Of a stretch of 40,581 bases of DNA, positions 16,249 through 25,024 are shown one piece after another. The stretch spans positions 1 through 40,581 of the IMG/VR virus record IMGVR_UViG_3300027749_000214; one strand, 5' to 3'. The DNA comes from a virus. How positions within the stretch are numbered: the first letter of the stretch is position 1; each line of letters starts with the position of its first letter. The position numbers and the translations under genes were made by a program. A model generated the notes under the pieces. The model made no database searches. It had not been told where the DNA came from and saw only the letters and a list, made by a program, of their open reading frames with translations.

Positions 16249-18356
16249 TGCCGCATCCCGATCAAGCTCTCAATTATCGCGGTCTGGCTTATGTCGCCGC
16301 CGGACTTATGCCGCTCGGATCATCGCCGACGCTACCCAATCTCACCTACGAGATCACTTTCAACAGCGATGCTTACGGCATTTCCGGTCAGCCTGACGTC
16401 AATCCGGCGACTGTGATCTCCGACTATCTGACCAATGCGAGCTACGGCTCGGGCTTTCCGTCGGCGATGCTCGGCGATCTGTCCGCCGTGCGGTCATATT
16501 GGCGGGCATCTGGACTGGTGGTTTCCCCGATCCTGATCGACCAAGCTGAGGGTCGGAGTTTCATCAAGGACCTGCTCGCCGCCACGAATGCGGAAGCCGT
16601 GTGGTCCTCGGGCGTTCTCAATTTCGTCAGTTACGGCGACGCCAATCTGAGCGCCAATGGGGCCAGCTACACGGCGCCGTCAGTCCCGTTGTATGCTTTG
16701 ACCGACGCCGACTTCAAGGCGCTACAGGGTGGCAATTCGAACAGTTCAGGCAGCGGTGGCGTCGGTCCGGTCGCCTACACGCGCAAGGCTCCGGCGACCC
16801 AGCAGAACGCCTGGACGGTCGAATATCTCGATCGCGGGAACAACTACAATCCGGCCATCGCCTCAATCCAGGATGACGCGGCGATCGCCATCTATGGCTT
16901 GCGTCCGGCCGATCGCAAGCAAGCGCACTTCTTCTGCCTCCAGTCCGCCGCGGTGATGAGCGCTTCGCTGACAATGGGCCGCGCCCAGGTTCGCGGCACA
17001 TACGCCTTCACCCTCGGTGCCGAATTTATCCTGCTCGACCCCATGGACATCGTCTCCATTACCGACAGCGCGCTCGGTCTGTCCGCCCAGTGGGTGCGGA
17101 TCACCGAGATCACCGAGAATTCAGACTCGACCCTTTCGATCCAAGCCGAGGACTACCTGGCCGGTACCGGCTCGGCGCCGAGCTATTCGATGGAGACGGG
17201 CGCAGGATATCAGCCGGCGTACGGTGGCACGCCTGGTGCCACGACTGCGGTGATCTGGCAGCCGACGTTCGCCGTCGCCGGCGCCTTTGAGGTCTGGATC
17301 GCAGCAGCCGGACCGACCAACTGGGGCGGCTTCGATCTCTGGGTCTCAACCGACAATGCCACCTATCGCTACGCCGGGCGGCAGAGCGGGATCGCCCGCC
17401 TTGGTGCCACCACGGCCAGCCTTGCCTCTGTGGCGGTGACGGCGGCGCCGATCATCGACAACACCAACACGCTATCAGTCGATCTCGCCGCCTCCGCGCA
17501 GCAGCTGATCTCCGGCTCGCTCACTGACGCGCAGCAGGGCAACACGCTCTGCTACTGCGGCGGCGAATATCTGGCGTATGAGAACGCGACCCTCGGCAGC
17601 GGCGCGGCCTATGCTCTGACTTATCTCCGGCGCGGGATGTATGACACCGCGCCCAATTCGCACGCCTCCGGATCGCCGTTCGTCCGCATATACGACGGAA
17701 CCATTTTCCGCTTCGGCCTGACGACGGATCGGATTGGCCAGACGCTCTACTTCAAAATCCTGCCGATCAACGTCTACGGAGGCGGTCAGCCGGATATCTC
17801 GACGGTGACGGCTCGGAGCATCACGATTGCAGCGATTGCACCAGCCGCGCCTGGCGGACTGACGGCAGTGGCCGGCAACAGATCTGTGAACCTGACGTGG
17901 GCGGGCGTCAGCGCGCAGGACGTCGCACACTACGATATCTGGCGGACCCTGACCTCGACTGCGCCGAGCACGTCGACCACTCCGACCATGGTGGTGAAGG
18001 GCACATCGACTGTTGACGCCGACAGCGCCACGCTGACGCCCGGCACAACGGCTTGGTATTGGATTCGGACTGTCACCCTGTCGGGCGGTGTCAGCAGCTT
18101 GGCCGGGCCTGCCTCGACTGCCTCCGGGCAGATCGCGACGGCCGATATTACGTCTGGCGGTGTGTCCGGTGCACAGACCAGCACGCAGACGGGCGCGCTG
18201 ACTTGGCCGGCTTCGACATGGACAGTAGCGGCATCGGTGACATTGGCCGTTTCGACGAACGCGAACGTGCAAATCTCGATCAGAAATATCACGTCGGACA
18301 CTTCGGGCTCATCGCCCGGCGGCACTGGCGGCGGCGCAGAGGGGACGAGCGGATAA
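16248..18356 (+). CDS. gpJ-like tail tip / host specificity protein, main piece
   Basis: 702 aa. Continues the family pattern left off by the gene at 15790: GLAYVAAGLMPLGSSPTLPN then the hub region, AVWSSGVLNFVSYGD, and GLRPADRKQAHFFCLQSAA, matching phage tail-tip proteins of the Phage-tail_3 kind. A fibronectin type III-like domain lies near residues 520-620 (GLTAVAGNRSVNLTWAGV; YDIWRTL). The C-terminus is Gly/Ser/Thr-rich. It would contact the cell surface and link to the fibres. ATG overlaps the preceding stop by one base; followed by TAATG coupling to the next gene. Confidence 0.85.
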   Translation: MPHPDQALNYRGLAYVAAGLMPLGSSPTLPNLTYEITFNSDAYGISGQPDVNPATVISDYLTNASYGSGFPSAMLGDLSAVRSYWRASGLVVSPILIDQAEGRSFIKDLLAATNAEAVWSSGVLNFVSYGDANLSANGASYTAPSVPLYALTDADFKALQGGNSNSSGSGGVGPVAYTRKAPATQQNAWTVEYLDRGNNYNPAIASIQDDAAIAIYGLRPADRKQAHFFCLQSAAVMSASLTMGRAQVRGTYAFTLGAEFILLDPMDIVSITDSALGLSAQWVRITEITENSDSTLSIQAEDYLAGTGSAPSYSMETGAGYQPAYGGTPGATTAVIWQPTFAVAGAFEVWIAAAGPTNWGGFDLWVSTDNATYRYAGRQSGIARLGATTASLASVAVTAAPIIDNTNTLSVDLAASAQQLISGSLTDAQQGNTLCYCGGEYLAYENATLGSGAAYALTYLRRGMYDTAPNSHASGSPFVRIYDGTIFRFGLTTDRIGQTLYFKILPINVYGGGQPDISTVTARSITIAAIAPAAPGGLTAVAGNRSVNLTWAGVSAQDVAHYDIWRTLTSTAPSTSTTPTMVVKGTSTVDADSATLTPGTTAWYWIRTVTLSGGVSSLAGPASTASGQIATADITSGGVSGAQTSTQTGALTWPASTWTVAASVTLAVSTNANVQISIRNITSDTSGSSPGGTGGGAEGTSG

Positions 18357-18550
18357 TGGCGAGCATCTATCGAATCAAGCGGTCGGACGGCGTGGTGATT
18401 GTGACGGGGCTGGACGCGACCGACGCATCCCTGACCATGATGGACGCCCCCCCGTCGGCGACTACTTATACCTACACGCTGGAACTTTATTCGAACGTGG
18501 TCCCTACTAGGACCATGTCGATGATCACCGCCCTCCTGGTGAAGAAGTGA
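18356..18550 (+). CDS. Small tail-region protein
   Basis: 64 aa. ATG 18356 overlaps the stop of the gpJ-like gene by one base, and its own stop overlaps the next GTG by four bases, so it is part of the tail operon. It begins MASIYRIKRSDGVVIVTGL and looks like a short beta-rich protein. Function unknown; an accessory tail-tip or fibre-attachment piece is possible. A longer open frame reaching back to 18053 is only a shadow of the gpJ-like gene. Confidence 0.7.
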   Translation: MASIYRIKRSDGVVIVTGLDATDASLTMMDAPPSATTYTYTLELYSNVVPTRTMSMITALLVKK

Positions 18551-19134
18551 CCGATTGGGCCGCCTATGCGACATCGACAGGCACCGTTTTTGTCGCCACG
18601 ATCGGCCCGGACGGTCTGATTTCGGGCTTTACCACTTGCGTGATCGACGTCCTCTCCGATCATCTCGCCGCCACGATCAATAGCGTGCCGGTGATGCCGG
18701 ACCAGGCGGCACTGTTCAGCCATGGCACGCCATTCGCCCTGATCGACGGCCTGGTGGTCGCGTCATCGCTGCCGCTGGATGAGGTGAAGAGACGTCGGGT
18801 AGCATCGCTCCGAGCGACCTGCGCTGCAACAATTACGGGCGGTTTCGCATCTTCGGGCCGCACTTATCCGAGCCGCCCGGCCGACCAGGCAAACATGACC
18901 GCCTCGATCAGCGCCAGCTTGTTTCCCAATCTCCCCGCCGACTGGACCACGCCATTCTGGTGCGCCGATGGTGCTGGAGTGTGGGAGTTTCGCTCTCACA
19001 CTGCAGCGCGAATCCAGCAGGTGGGGACTGACGGCAAGGCGATGATCGTCGGCGCGCAGACCAAGCTGGCCGAGCTTCTCGATGTCGTCGCGGGCGCCAC
19101 TACCGAAGATCAGGTTCTCTCCGCCATCTGGTGA
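18547..19134 (+). CDS. DUF4376-containing fibre-associated protein
   Basis: 195 aa, GTG start in a GTGA overlap. The C-terminal half (EVKRRRVASLRATCAATITGG; TYPSRPADQANMTASISASL; FWCADGAGVWEFRSHTAARIQQV) follows the DUF4376 pattern found in phage fibre and fibre-assembly proteins. The N-terminal part (FVATIGPDGLISGF) resembles the start of tail-fibre assembly or attachment proteins. It stands between tip and fibres, consistent with linking or assembling them. Confidence 0.7.
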   Translation: MTDWAAYATSTGTVFVATIGPDGLISGFTTCVIDVLSDHLAATINSVPVMPDQAALFSHGTPFALIDGLVVASSLPLDEVKRRRVASLRATCAATITGGFASSGRTYPSRPADQANMTASISASLFPNLPADWTTPFWCADGAGVWEFRSHTAARIQQVGTDGKAMIVGAQTKLAELLDVVAGATTEDQVLSAIW

Positions 19135-19164
19135 CGGCCTCCCCATACACAGAGGATTTATTTC

Positions 19165-20256
19165 ATGAGCGTCTGGCCGCAAGAGGTCATCTTCTACGGG
19201 TCTGCGTCCATGCCCGAAGCCGACAGCGCCACAGTCGGCGGCGCTGTCGATCTCACGCGAATTATCAGTTTTGCGGACCTGAGCGCCGCATCTCTGATGG
19301 ATGTTGTGTCGTCTGCGGCTGGCGATACCGCCACCAAGATCGTCTACTCGGGTCGAGACAGCAGCGGCATCGTGCAGTCTGAGACGCTGACCCTGACCGG
19401 CACCACCAAGGTCTCAGGCGCCAAATCCCTCTCCCGCCTGCTCTATGGCGCGCTCTCTGGTGCGACTGCCAACGGCCCGCTGGCGAACCCCGCAGGCACC
19501 GCTGCGACGGGCGATGTCGCGCTGATGGCGCACACCCTGTCGATCACTGTACATACGGCACAAACGGGGTCGGCTAACCCCACGGGCGTGACGCCGCCGA
19601 TCTTCAAACTCCAATCGGGTGACGGCGCCGGCGTCACCCTCGGCCAAATCATCCGCGTCACGGGCGGCACAGGCTCGGGCCAACTGCGGCAGGTCTGCTC
19701 GCTCTCCGGCACCGGCACTGGCCAATACGGGACGGACATCGTGGCTGTGAACCGCGCATGGACTACGGTGCCTGATGCCACCTCGACCTATGAAGTGGCG
19801 AACGGCTTCCTGTTCCCAATCCTCCCCAACCCTGTCACGGCGGTGATCCGGCCATTCGCGGGCGTGTCGGCTGACGTGATCGGTGGCTTGACCCGGATTT
19901 ATTACGAGAAAATCTTCGCCCTCAATACGGACGGCACTACGGCGCTGACGACGATGACGGTGGCCAAGCAGACCGACCCGGCGGGGCTGTATGCTGGCAG
20001 CGGGGCGCTCGACCTGGCGCCGTGCTCTACGCTGAACGACAGCGTGGCCGCGACGAACCGGCAGACGGCTCCGGCATCTGGCGTCGGTTCATACTCGTCC
20101 GGCGCCGCGCCACAGATCGTCACGCCTGTTCAGCAATCGGCCGCTGCGAATACCGCGGCGCAGGCTCAAGGTCTCTGGCTCCGGCTGACGCTCGCGGCAG
20201 GCCAGGCGCCAGCGAACGGAAGCTGGACGCTGCGCCCAAGCGGTCTGACCACATAA
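19165..20256 (+). CDS. Putative tail fibre/appendage protein
   Basis: 363 aa, unknown family. AGAGGA precedes ATG 19165. Rich in Ser, Thr, Ala and Gly with many predicted short strands, and segments such as TVGGAVDLTRIISFADLSAA and QIIRVTGGTGSGQLRQV. No membrane segment. The C-terminal AQGLWLRLTLAAGQAP segment resembles capping domains of phage appendages. Place in the fibre cluster is the main reason for the call. Confidence 0.6.
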   Translation: MSVWPQEVIFYGSASMPEADSATVGGAVDLTRIISFADLSAASLMDVVSSAAGDTATKIVYSGRDSSGIVQSETLTLTGTTKVSGAKSLSRLLYGALSGATANGPLANPAGTAATGDVALMAHTLSITVHTAQTGSANPTGVTPPIFKLQSGDGAGVTLGQIIRVTGGTGSGQLRQVCSLSGTGTGQYGTDIVAVNRAWTTVPDATSTYEVANGFLFPILPNPVTAVIRPFAGVSADVIGGLTRIYYEKIFALNTDGTTALTTMTVAKQTDPAGLYAGSGALDLAPCSTLNDSVAATNRQTAPASGVGSYSSGAAPQIVTPVQQSAAANTAAQAQGLWLRLTLAAGQAPANGSWTLRPSGLTT

Positions 20257-20270
20257 GCGAGTGATGTAAA

Positions 20271-20879
20271 ATGTCGTTTGTCAGCAAAGACCGGGTAAAA
20301 GAAACGACCGCTACGGTCGGCACGGGGAGTATCACCCTCGCCGGGGCAGCGGCTAATTTTCGGACGTTTGCGTCGGTGCTGGCGATTTCAGACACCTGTT
20401 ATTACGCGATCGTCTCGCAGTCGGGCTTGTTCTGGGAGATCGGTGTTGGAACGCTTGCGAGCGCAACGGGTCTGGCGCGCACAACAGTAACCGCTTCGAG
20501 CAACGCGAACGCCCTGGTGTCCCTGACGGGAGCGTCGGATATTTTCCTGACCGCCCCAGCGTCTGGTTTCGTTCAAATCAACGACACGGGGGCTATCCAG
20601 AATTACGCGGTATCCGGCACCGGTAGCCTGGTGCTCGCCACTAGCCCGACGCTGACGACGCCAAATATTGGCGCGGCCACCGGCACCAGCCTGGCAGCTA
20701 CTGGCGCGGTGTCAGGCGCCTCCGTTCGCGCAACCAACGGGATTATTTTTAACAACAACACAATCACGGCCAGCACGACGATTGCGGCGGGAACTAATGG
20801 CATGTCGGTGGGGCCAATGACCCTTGCCAGTGGCGTTACCGTAACAGTCACATCTGGCCAGAGGTGGATCACAATATGA
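20271..20879 (+). CDS. Putative tail fibre protein, beta-rich
   Basis: 202 aa. It opens FVSKDRVKETTATVGTGS, a start I know from phage fibre/receptor proteins, followed by beta-strand repeats with TSPTLTTPNIGAATGTSL, the TTP-N-G pattern of trimeric fibre shafts. The stop overlaps the ATG of the glycine-rich gene by four bases, so shaft and adhesin are likely made together. Confidence 0.65.
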   Translation: MSFVSKDRVKETTATVGTGSITLAGAAANFRTFASVLAISDTCYYAIVSQSGLFWEIGVGTLASATGLARTTVTASSNANALVSLTGASDIFLTAPASGFVQINDTGAIQNYAVSGTGSLVLATSPTLTTPNIGAATGTSLAATGAVSGASVRATNGIIFNNNTITASTTIAAGTNGMSVGPMTLASGVTVTVTSGQRWITI

Positions 20880-21925
20880 GTTCAATCGTCGTCGCGGGCG
20901 ACACTTCCGGTTCCGTTACGCTCCAGGCGCCTGCAATTGCGGGCTCTCCTACGCTGACGTTGCCCACGGTGACGGGGAACTTGCCGATTGCGCCGACTAT
21001 CACGACGTTTACGTCGTCCGGCACCTACACCAAACTCTCGACATCTACCATCGTGCAGGTGCTTATTTTTGGCGGTGGTGGCGCTGGCGGGTTCGGCGGC
21101 ACCTATGCTGCCGTTGGCGGCGGATCAGGTGGTGGCGGTGGCGGCTCTGGAGGGTATGATGCTCAGCAGTTCCTAGCATCTGACTTAACCGGGTCAATCG
21201 CTGTGATTGTTGGCGCGGGTGGTGCTGCCGGAGTATCCGGCGTGACACCGGCAGGCGGCACTATTTCAGGGCAGGGTGGGCGTGGAGGTATATCGTCGTT
21301 TGGGGCTTTCTTGTACGGCGGCGGCGGCGGAGGCGGCGCTCCTGGCATCGCTGGGACCGCATCTGGTGGCGGTGGCGGTGGAACTAATGGAAACGGTCAG
21401 GCTGGATTCGGAACAAATGCAATCGGCGGCGCTGGGATGAATTTGGCGGCCAGCGGCGGGTTTGGTGTCGGTGGAGGTGGGGTAAATAGCTTCTTGCCTT
21501 TTATAACAAGTGGAGGGGGGGGAACATCCGCCATCGGAGTTGCAGGTCAGGGAGGAAATTATACACAGGGCTACACAAGCGCTGGCAGCGGTGGCGGGTT
21601 CAGTGTTGCGGGCGCTGCTCAGAATGGTAGCGCCAGCGGCACTTCAGTGTCCCAGGGTAATTTTTATTACTCATCTGGCGGCCTAGTAGGGAGCGTCGGC
21701 GGTGTTGGCGGTCGGCCATCCCCGCTCAAGTTTGGGCTTATTCAAATCGGGGCTGCTGCTGCCGGTGGCGGCTCTGGCACGGCAACTAACGGTGGCGCAG
21801 GCGGTGCTGGCACTGGTTTTGGGTTGGCAGGCGGAGGTGGCGGCGCAGGCAACAGCACTTCGTCATTTGTCGGCGGTGTTGGTGGCGCTGGTGGCGCAGG
21901 TGTAGTCATAGTAGTGGAGTGGTAA
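20876..21925 (+). CDS. Glycine-rich tail adhesin, copy 1
   Basis: 349 aa from ATG 20876 (GAGG at 20861-20864); GTG 20864 is an alternative. After a short beta start, the segment LTLPTVTGNLPIAPTITTFT leads into FTSSGTYTKLSTSTIVQVLI and then about 250 residues of Gly-Gly-x runs, ending in GAGVVIVVEW. This is the layout of polyglycine-rich phage adhesins, whose loops choose the receptor. The second copy at 22095 shares the flanks but not the Gly-rich middle. A small partner gene follows two bases later. Confidence 0.75.
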   Translation: MSSIVVAGDTSGSVTLQAPAIAGSPTLTLPTVTGNLPIAPTITTFTSSGTYTKLSTSTIVQVLIFGGGGAGGFGGTYAAVGGGSGGGGGGSGGYDAQQFLASDLTGSIAVIVGAGGAAGVSGVTPAGGTISGQGGRGGISSFGAFLYGGGGGGGAPGIAGTASGGGGGGTNGNGQAGFGTNAIGGAGMNLAASGGFGVGGGGVNSFLPFITSGGGGTSAIGVAGQGGNYTQGYTSAGSGGGFSVAGAAQNGSASGTSVSQGNFYYSSGGLVGSVGGVGGRPSPLKFGLIQIGAAAAGGGSGTATNGGAGGAGTGFGLAGGGGGAGNSTSSFVGGVGGAGGAGVVIVVEW

Positions 21926-21927
21926 AG

Positions 21928-22098
21928 ATGAACCGATACAACGTAATCACGACAATCGACATTGAGCAGATGCAGATGGCCGAGGACGGCACGGTAACGA
22001 CCGTCACCATCCCTGCTGGATCGGTGGTTAACACCGTCCTGTGGGACGGCGTTGCCGAGTGGGCGCCTCCTGAGAACACGAGGGTAGAGCCCGCATGA
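21928..22098 (+). CDS. Small partner of glycine-rich adhesin, copy 1
   Basis: 56 aa: begins MNRYNVITTIDIEQMQMAED and continues TVTTVTIPAGSVVNTVLWDG. Too short to be seen in an ordinary ORF screen but clearly a gene, since it starts two bases after the adhesin stop, overlaps the next ATG (ATGA at 22095), and an almost identical copy follows the second adhesin at 23342. A chaperone or fibre-tip role is an inference from this strict pairing. Confidence 0.75.
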   Translation: MNRYNVITTIDIEQMQMAEDGTVTTVTIPAGSVVNTVLWDGVAEWAPPENTRVEPA

Positions 22099-23339
22099 CC
22101 AGCACAATCAACGCAACGACGACGGGCGGCGGTGGCGTAGTCACGACCGCCGATGCGTCGGGCAACCTGGCGCTTCAGGGGGCGGGCGTGACGCAGATCA
22201 CCGTCACGTCCACGGGCGTGACGTTGGCAAGCGCGCTGCCCGTGGCGCAGGGCGGCACTGGTGCCACAACAAGCACAGGAAGCGGTGCAGTCGTCCTAGG
22301 GACCGGCCCCACGCTTACCAGCCCCATCATCGGCACCATCGTCAACACCGGCACGCTGACGTTGCCCACGGTGACGGGGAACTTGCCGATTGCGCCGACT
22401 ATCACGACGTTTACGTCGTCCGGCACCTACACGAAATTGGCAACATCCACCGTTGTCCAAGTGCTCGCTGTCGGTGGTGGTGGCGGTGGTGGATATGGTG
22501 GCTCTTATGCTGCCGCCACAGGTGGTTCTGGTGGTGCTGGTGGCGGAGGGGCGGGTTGGCGGTTTCGCAACATGGCAGCGTCTGCTGTTGCAACCAGCGT
22601 GACAATCACTGTTGGGTCGTTCGGTGCAGGCGGAACATCCGGCACTCCAGTCGGCGGGAACGGCGGCTACTCAAGTTTTGGTGTCATCAACATCACCTCT
22701 TATGCCGTCATGGCCGGTGGCGGTGGCGGTGGCGCTGGCGGCGCAGTCAGCGTTGCGTCTGGCGGCGGTGGGAGCGGTGGTGATACCCCCAACGCTGGTA
22801 ATGCCGGGTCTAATACGGCAGCAGGTGGCGGCGGATCGGGGGGTGCTGCAAGCGGTGGATTTGGTGTGGCTGGGGGCGGAGCAGGCGTATCTCACTGTGG
22901 ATCAGGAGGCGGCGGAAGTAGCGCGACTGGTGCGTCTTTTGGGGGGGGAAACAATCTACTCGCGGGACCAAGTGGCGGCGGATCGGGGGGTGGTTTCGCC
23001 GTTGGCGGCGCAACCGCTGCGGGCGCGATTGCTGGGGCGGCACAGACGGCTCTGTATGGCACGACTTGGACGCAGCCCGGAGGAGCGGCGGGCGGTGGTG
23101 CTGGGACCGCTGGAACTGCAACCAGCTCTGCTGGCGGCGCTATGTGGAACGAAGCTGGCGCGGCGGGTGGAGCAGGTGGAGGGTCGTCTGCAACAACCGT
23201 GGCTGGTGGTGCTGGTGGTGCTGGCGGTGCGTATGGCGCAGGCGGCGGCGGTGGGGGCGCTGGCAACAGCACGAACTCTCTCTTGGGAGGCGTTGGCGGC
23301 GCTGGCGGCGCAGGTGTAGTCATTGTGGTGGAGTGGTAA
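22095..23339 (+). CDS. Glycine-rich tail adhesin, copy 2
   Basis: 414 aa. N-terminal 90 residues are beta-rich (NLALQGAGVTQITVTSTGV; LPVAQGGTGATTSTGSGAV, the last being a common fibre-shaft motif), then the same TLPTVTGNLPIAPTITTFT block as copy 1 and a long Gly-rich region ending GAGVVIVVEW. DNA identity to copy 1 is high at both flanks and low in the Gly-rich middle, the pattern expected when receptor loops diversify. Confidence 0.75.
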   Translation: MTSTINATTTGGGGVVTTADASGNLALQGAGVTQITVTSTGVTLASALPVAQGGTGATTSTGSGAVVLGTGPTLTSPIIGTIVNTGTLTLPTVTGNLPIAPTITTFTSSGTYTKLATSTVVQVLAVGGGGGGGYGGSYAAATGGSGGAGGGGAGWRFRNMAASAVATSVTITVGSFGAGGTSGTPVGGNGGYSSFGVINITSYAVMAGGGGGGAGGAVSVASGGGGSGGDTPNAGNAGSNTAAGGGGSGGAASGGFGVAGGGAGVSHCGSGGGGSSATGASFGGGNNLLAGPSGGGSGGGFAVGGATAAGAIAGAAQTALYGTTWTQPGGAAGGGAGTAGTATSSAGGAMWNEAGAAGGAGGGSSATTVAGGAGGAGGAYGAGGGGGGAGNSTNSLLGGVGGAGGAGVVIVVEW

Positions 23340-23341
23340 AG

Positions 23342-23521
23342 ATGAACAGATACAATGTGATCACGACAATCGACATTGAGCAGATGCAGATGGCCGAGGA
23401 CGGCACGGTAACGACCGTCACCATCCCTGCTGGATCGGTGGTCAACACCGTCTTGTGGGACGGCGTCGCCGAGTGGGCGCCTCCTGAGAACACGAGGGTT
23501 GAACCCGCACCTCAATGCTAG
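23342..23521 (+). CDS. Small partner of glycine-rich adhesin, copy 2
   Basis: 59 aa, near-identical to the gene at 21928 but three residues longer at the end (VEPAPQC). Starts two bases after the adhesin stop and overlaps the next gene by seven bases. DNA differences between the two copies are few and mostly at third codon positions, so the protein is kept. See copy 1 for possible role. Confidence 0.75.
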   Translation: MNRYNVITTIDIEQMQMAEDGTVTTVTIPAGSVVNTVLWDGVAEWAPPENTRVEPAPQC

Positions 23522-23982
23522 GGTTTTCACCTGTTGGAACCGTGCCAATTTCCGGCGTTGGCGTTAGCGTCGTCGTTATCACGTATGACGCCGGTGTCCC
23601 GGTCTCGGCAATAACTAGATTATTCTCTGACGCCGGTGTCCCGGTCTCGGCAATAACTAGATTATTCTCTGACGTAAATACGCCTACGGATATCGGCGGA
23701 AGCGTATCAAGTATTACAGCCGTCCCGGTCGAGATATCCCAGCACACGTTTGTGCTATCGGGCGATTCCAGCAATGCACTTGAGTGGCTGACGACGGCAC
23801 GCAGGGACGACGCCATCCCGGCGTGGCTACGCTACACCGTAATCCCGCTGCAAATGCCGCGCGGTGCTGTCGCGCTGATCCCCGCTGACACCAACGCCAT
23901 CGCAGTCCTCGCGCCACGCAACGCCATCCGCATCCTGCTCGACGCCAACGCCATCCTCATCCCACTGGAGCCGTCAGCATGA
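23515..23982 (+). CDS. Unknown protein with an internal 42-bp direct repeat
   Basis: 155 aa. The start MLGFSPVGTVPISGVG resembles small proteins of phage tail regions. A 42-base unit encoding DAGVPVSAITRLFS occurs twice in tandem (23587-23628 and 23629-23670) with no base difference, keeping the frame. The C-terminal half is rich in Ala/Ile/Leu with AVALIPADTNAIAVLAPRNA. Stop overlaps the next ATG by four bases. Function unknown. Confidence 0.65.
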   Translation: MLGFSPVGTVPISGVGVSVVVITYDAGVPVSAITRLFSDAGVPVSAITRLFSDVNTPTDIGGSVSSITAVPVEISQHTFVLSGDSSNALEWLTTARRDDAIPAWLRYTVIPLQMPRGAVALIPADTNAIAVLAPRNAIRILLDANAILIPLEPSA

Positions 23983-24335
23983 CCGATCTCGCCCCACGCT
24001 ACTGGTCACCGATTATGTCGACCGACAATATGCTGCGGTATTTCGATCTCACGACATGGTTCCTTCCCGGCGACGTGCAGGTTGGAACCCCGACGATCAC
24101 CATTGTGCCAATCACCGGCGATACCAGTCCACTGACGGTTTCCACTGCGCCGACCTGGGACACCGGCCCGAAATCGGTCGTGTTCTCGCCTGGCGTCACC
24201 GTCGTTAGCGCAGGCCCGCGCATCGCGCTGATGGTGACGGGCGGGACACCCGGACAGACGTATCAAGTGCAGGTTCGGTTCACCGATACGTTCGGCCAGG
24301 CCAAGACCGTAATCGCGTTTCAGGACGTCAACTGA
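23979..24335 (+). CDS. Small beta-sandwich-like tail-region protein
   Basis: 118 aa. Opens MTDLAPRYWSPIMSTDN, then a beta-rich body ending in IALMVTGGTPGQTYQVQVRF, which looks like an Ig-like or fibre-type fold seen in small phage virion proteins. It sits at the end of the fibre cluster, coupled on both sides by overlaps (ATGA at the start, TGATG at the end). Function unknown. Confidence 0.65.
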   Translation: MTDLAPRYWSPIMSTDNMLRYFDLTTWFLPGDVQVGTPTITIVPITGDTSPLTVSTAPTWDTGPKSVVFSPGVTVVSAGPRIALMVTGGTPGQTYQVQVRFTDTFGQAKTVIAFQDVN

Positions 24336-24502
24336 TGCCAGATGAACTCCCCCTCGACGTGATGAAAGCAGCGCTCAAAGAAGCCACAGCCGAGTGGCTC
24401 GACAAGAAATTCGCGGAGCTTGGCAAATGGACCCTTCGCGGCCTGGCGGCGGCGCTCTTTTCTGTGATCGTCGGCGCCCTGCTCCACGTGTCGGCGAAAT
24501 GA
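24335..24502 (+). CDS. Small membrane protein, holin-like
   Basis: 55 aa, below the usual ORF length cut-off. A charged amphipathic N-terminus (LPLDVMKAALKEATAEWLDKK) is followed by a single membrane segment, about residues 35-52 (LAAALFSVIVGALLHVS). ATG overlaps the previous stop by one base and its own stop overlaps the lysin ATG (ATGA). It resembles small proteins found just before lysins in alphaproteobacterial phages (DUF6127-like, from memory). Holin or lysis regulator by context. Confidence 0.7.
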   Translation: MPDELPLDVMKAALKEATAEWLDKKFAELGKWTLRGLAAALFSVIVGALLHVSAK

Positions 24503-25014
24503 CCCCGTTTGACACGGCCATCGCCTTCACCCTGCGCGAGGAGGGCGGCTACAGCGATGACCCGCATGACCCAGGCGGACCCACAAACTACGGCGTCACC
24601 CTCGCCACGCTGACTCACTGGCGCGGCTTGGCGTGCGTTGCTGACGATGTGCGGCTGATCACGCTGGCCGAGACTGACGCCATCTATCGCTCGCTCTATT
24701 GGCACGCGCTGCGCTGCGACCTGCTGCCGCCCGGTGTCGAGATCATGACCTTCGATTTTGGCGTGGTCGCGGGACCTCACGAGAGCGCGGTCGAGCTTCA
24801 GCAAGCGGTCGGCGCGTCGGTTGACGGCGTGGTCGGTCCTCTGACGGCCCTCGCTGCCAGGGGTGCCGACCGGGCCACCCTCATCGGCAATCTCCACGAT
24901 CTCCACGAGGCACGCTATCGCAGCCGGCCAGGCTTCGCACGGTATGGCCACGGCTGGCTCGCTCGTCTCGCGCGCTGCACAGATCTCGCCGTGCAGCTCG
25001 CCGCGACAAACTGA
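24499..25014 (+). CDS. Endolysin, GH108 muramidase
   Basis: 171 aa from ATG 24499. Glycoside hydrolase family 108 domain at residues 1-90 with the catalytic Glu in REEGGYSDDPHDPGGPTNYG (E15), which cleaves the glycan strands of peptidoglycan. Residues 95-165 hold a peptidoglycan-binding part of the PG_binding_3 type (GASVDGVVGPLT; YRSRPGFARYGHGWLARL). No signal peptide, so export depends on a holin. Lies between two small membrane proteins, a normal lysis cassette. Confidence 0.9.
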   Translation: MTPFDTAIAFTLREEGGYSDDPHDPGGPTNYGVTLATLTHWRGLACVADDVRLITLAETDAIYRSLYWHALRCDLLPPGVEIMTFDFGVVAGPHESAVELQQAVGASVDGVVGPLTALAARGADRATLIGNLHDLHEARYRSRPGFARYGHGWLARLARCTDLAVQLAATN

Positions 25015-25024
25015 AAGGCCAACG

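Noticed and set aside
20876-23521. Diversity-generating retroelement acting on the adhesin cassettes
   Set aside because: No reverse transcriptase gene and no template repeat with adenine-specific changes; the copies look like an ordinary duplication.
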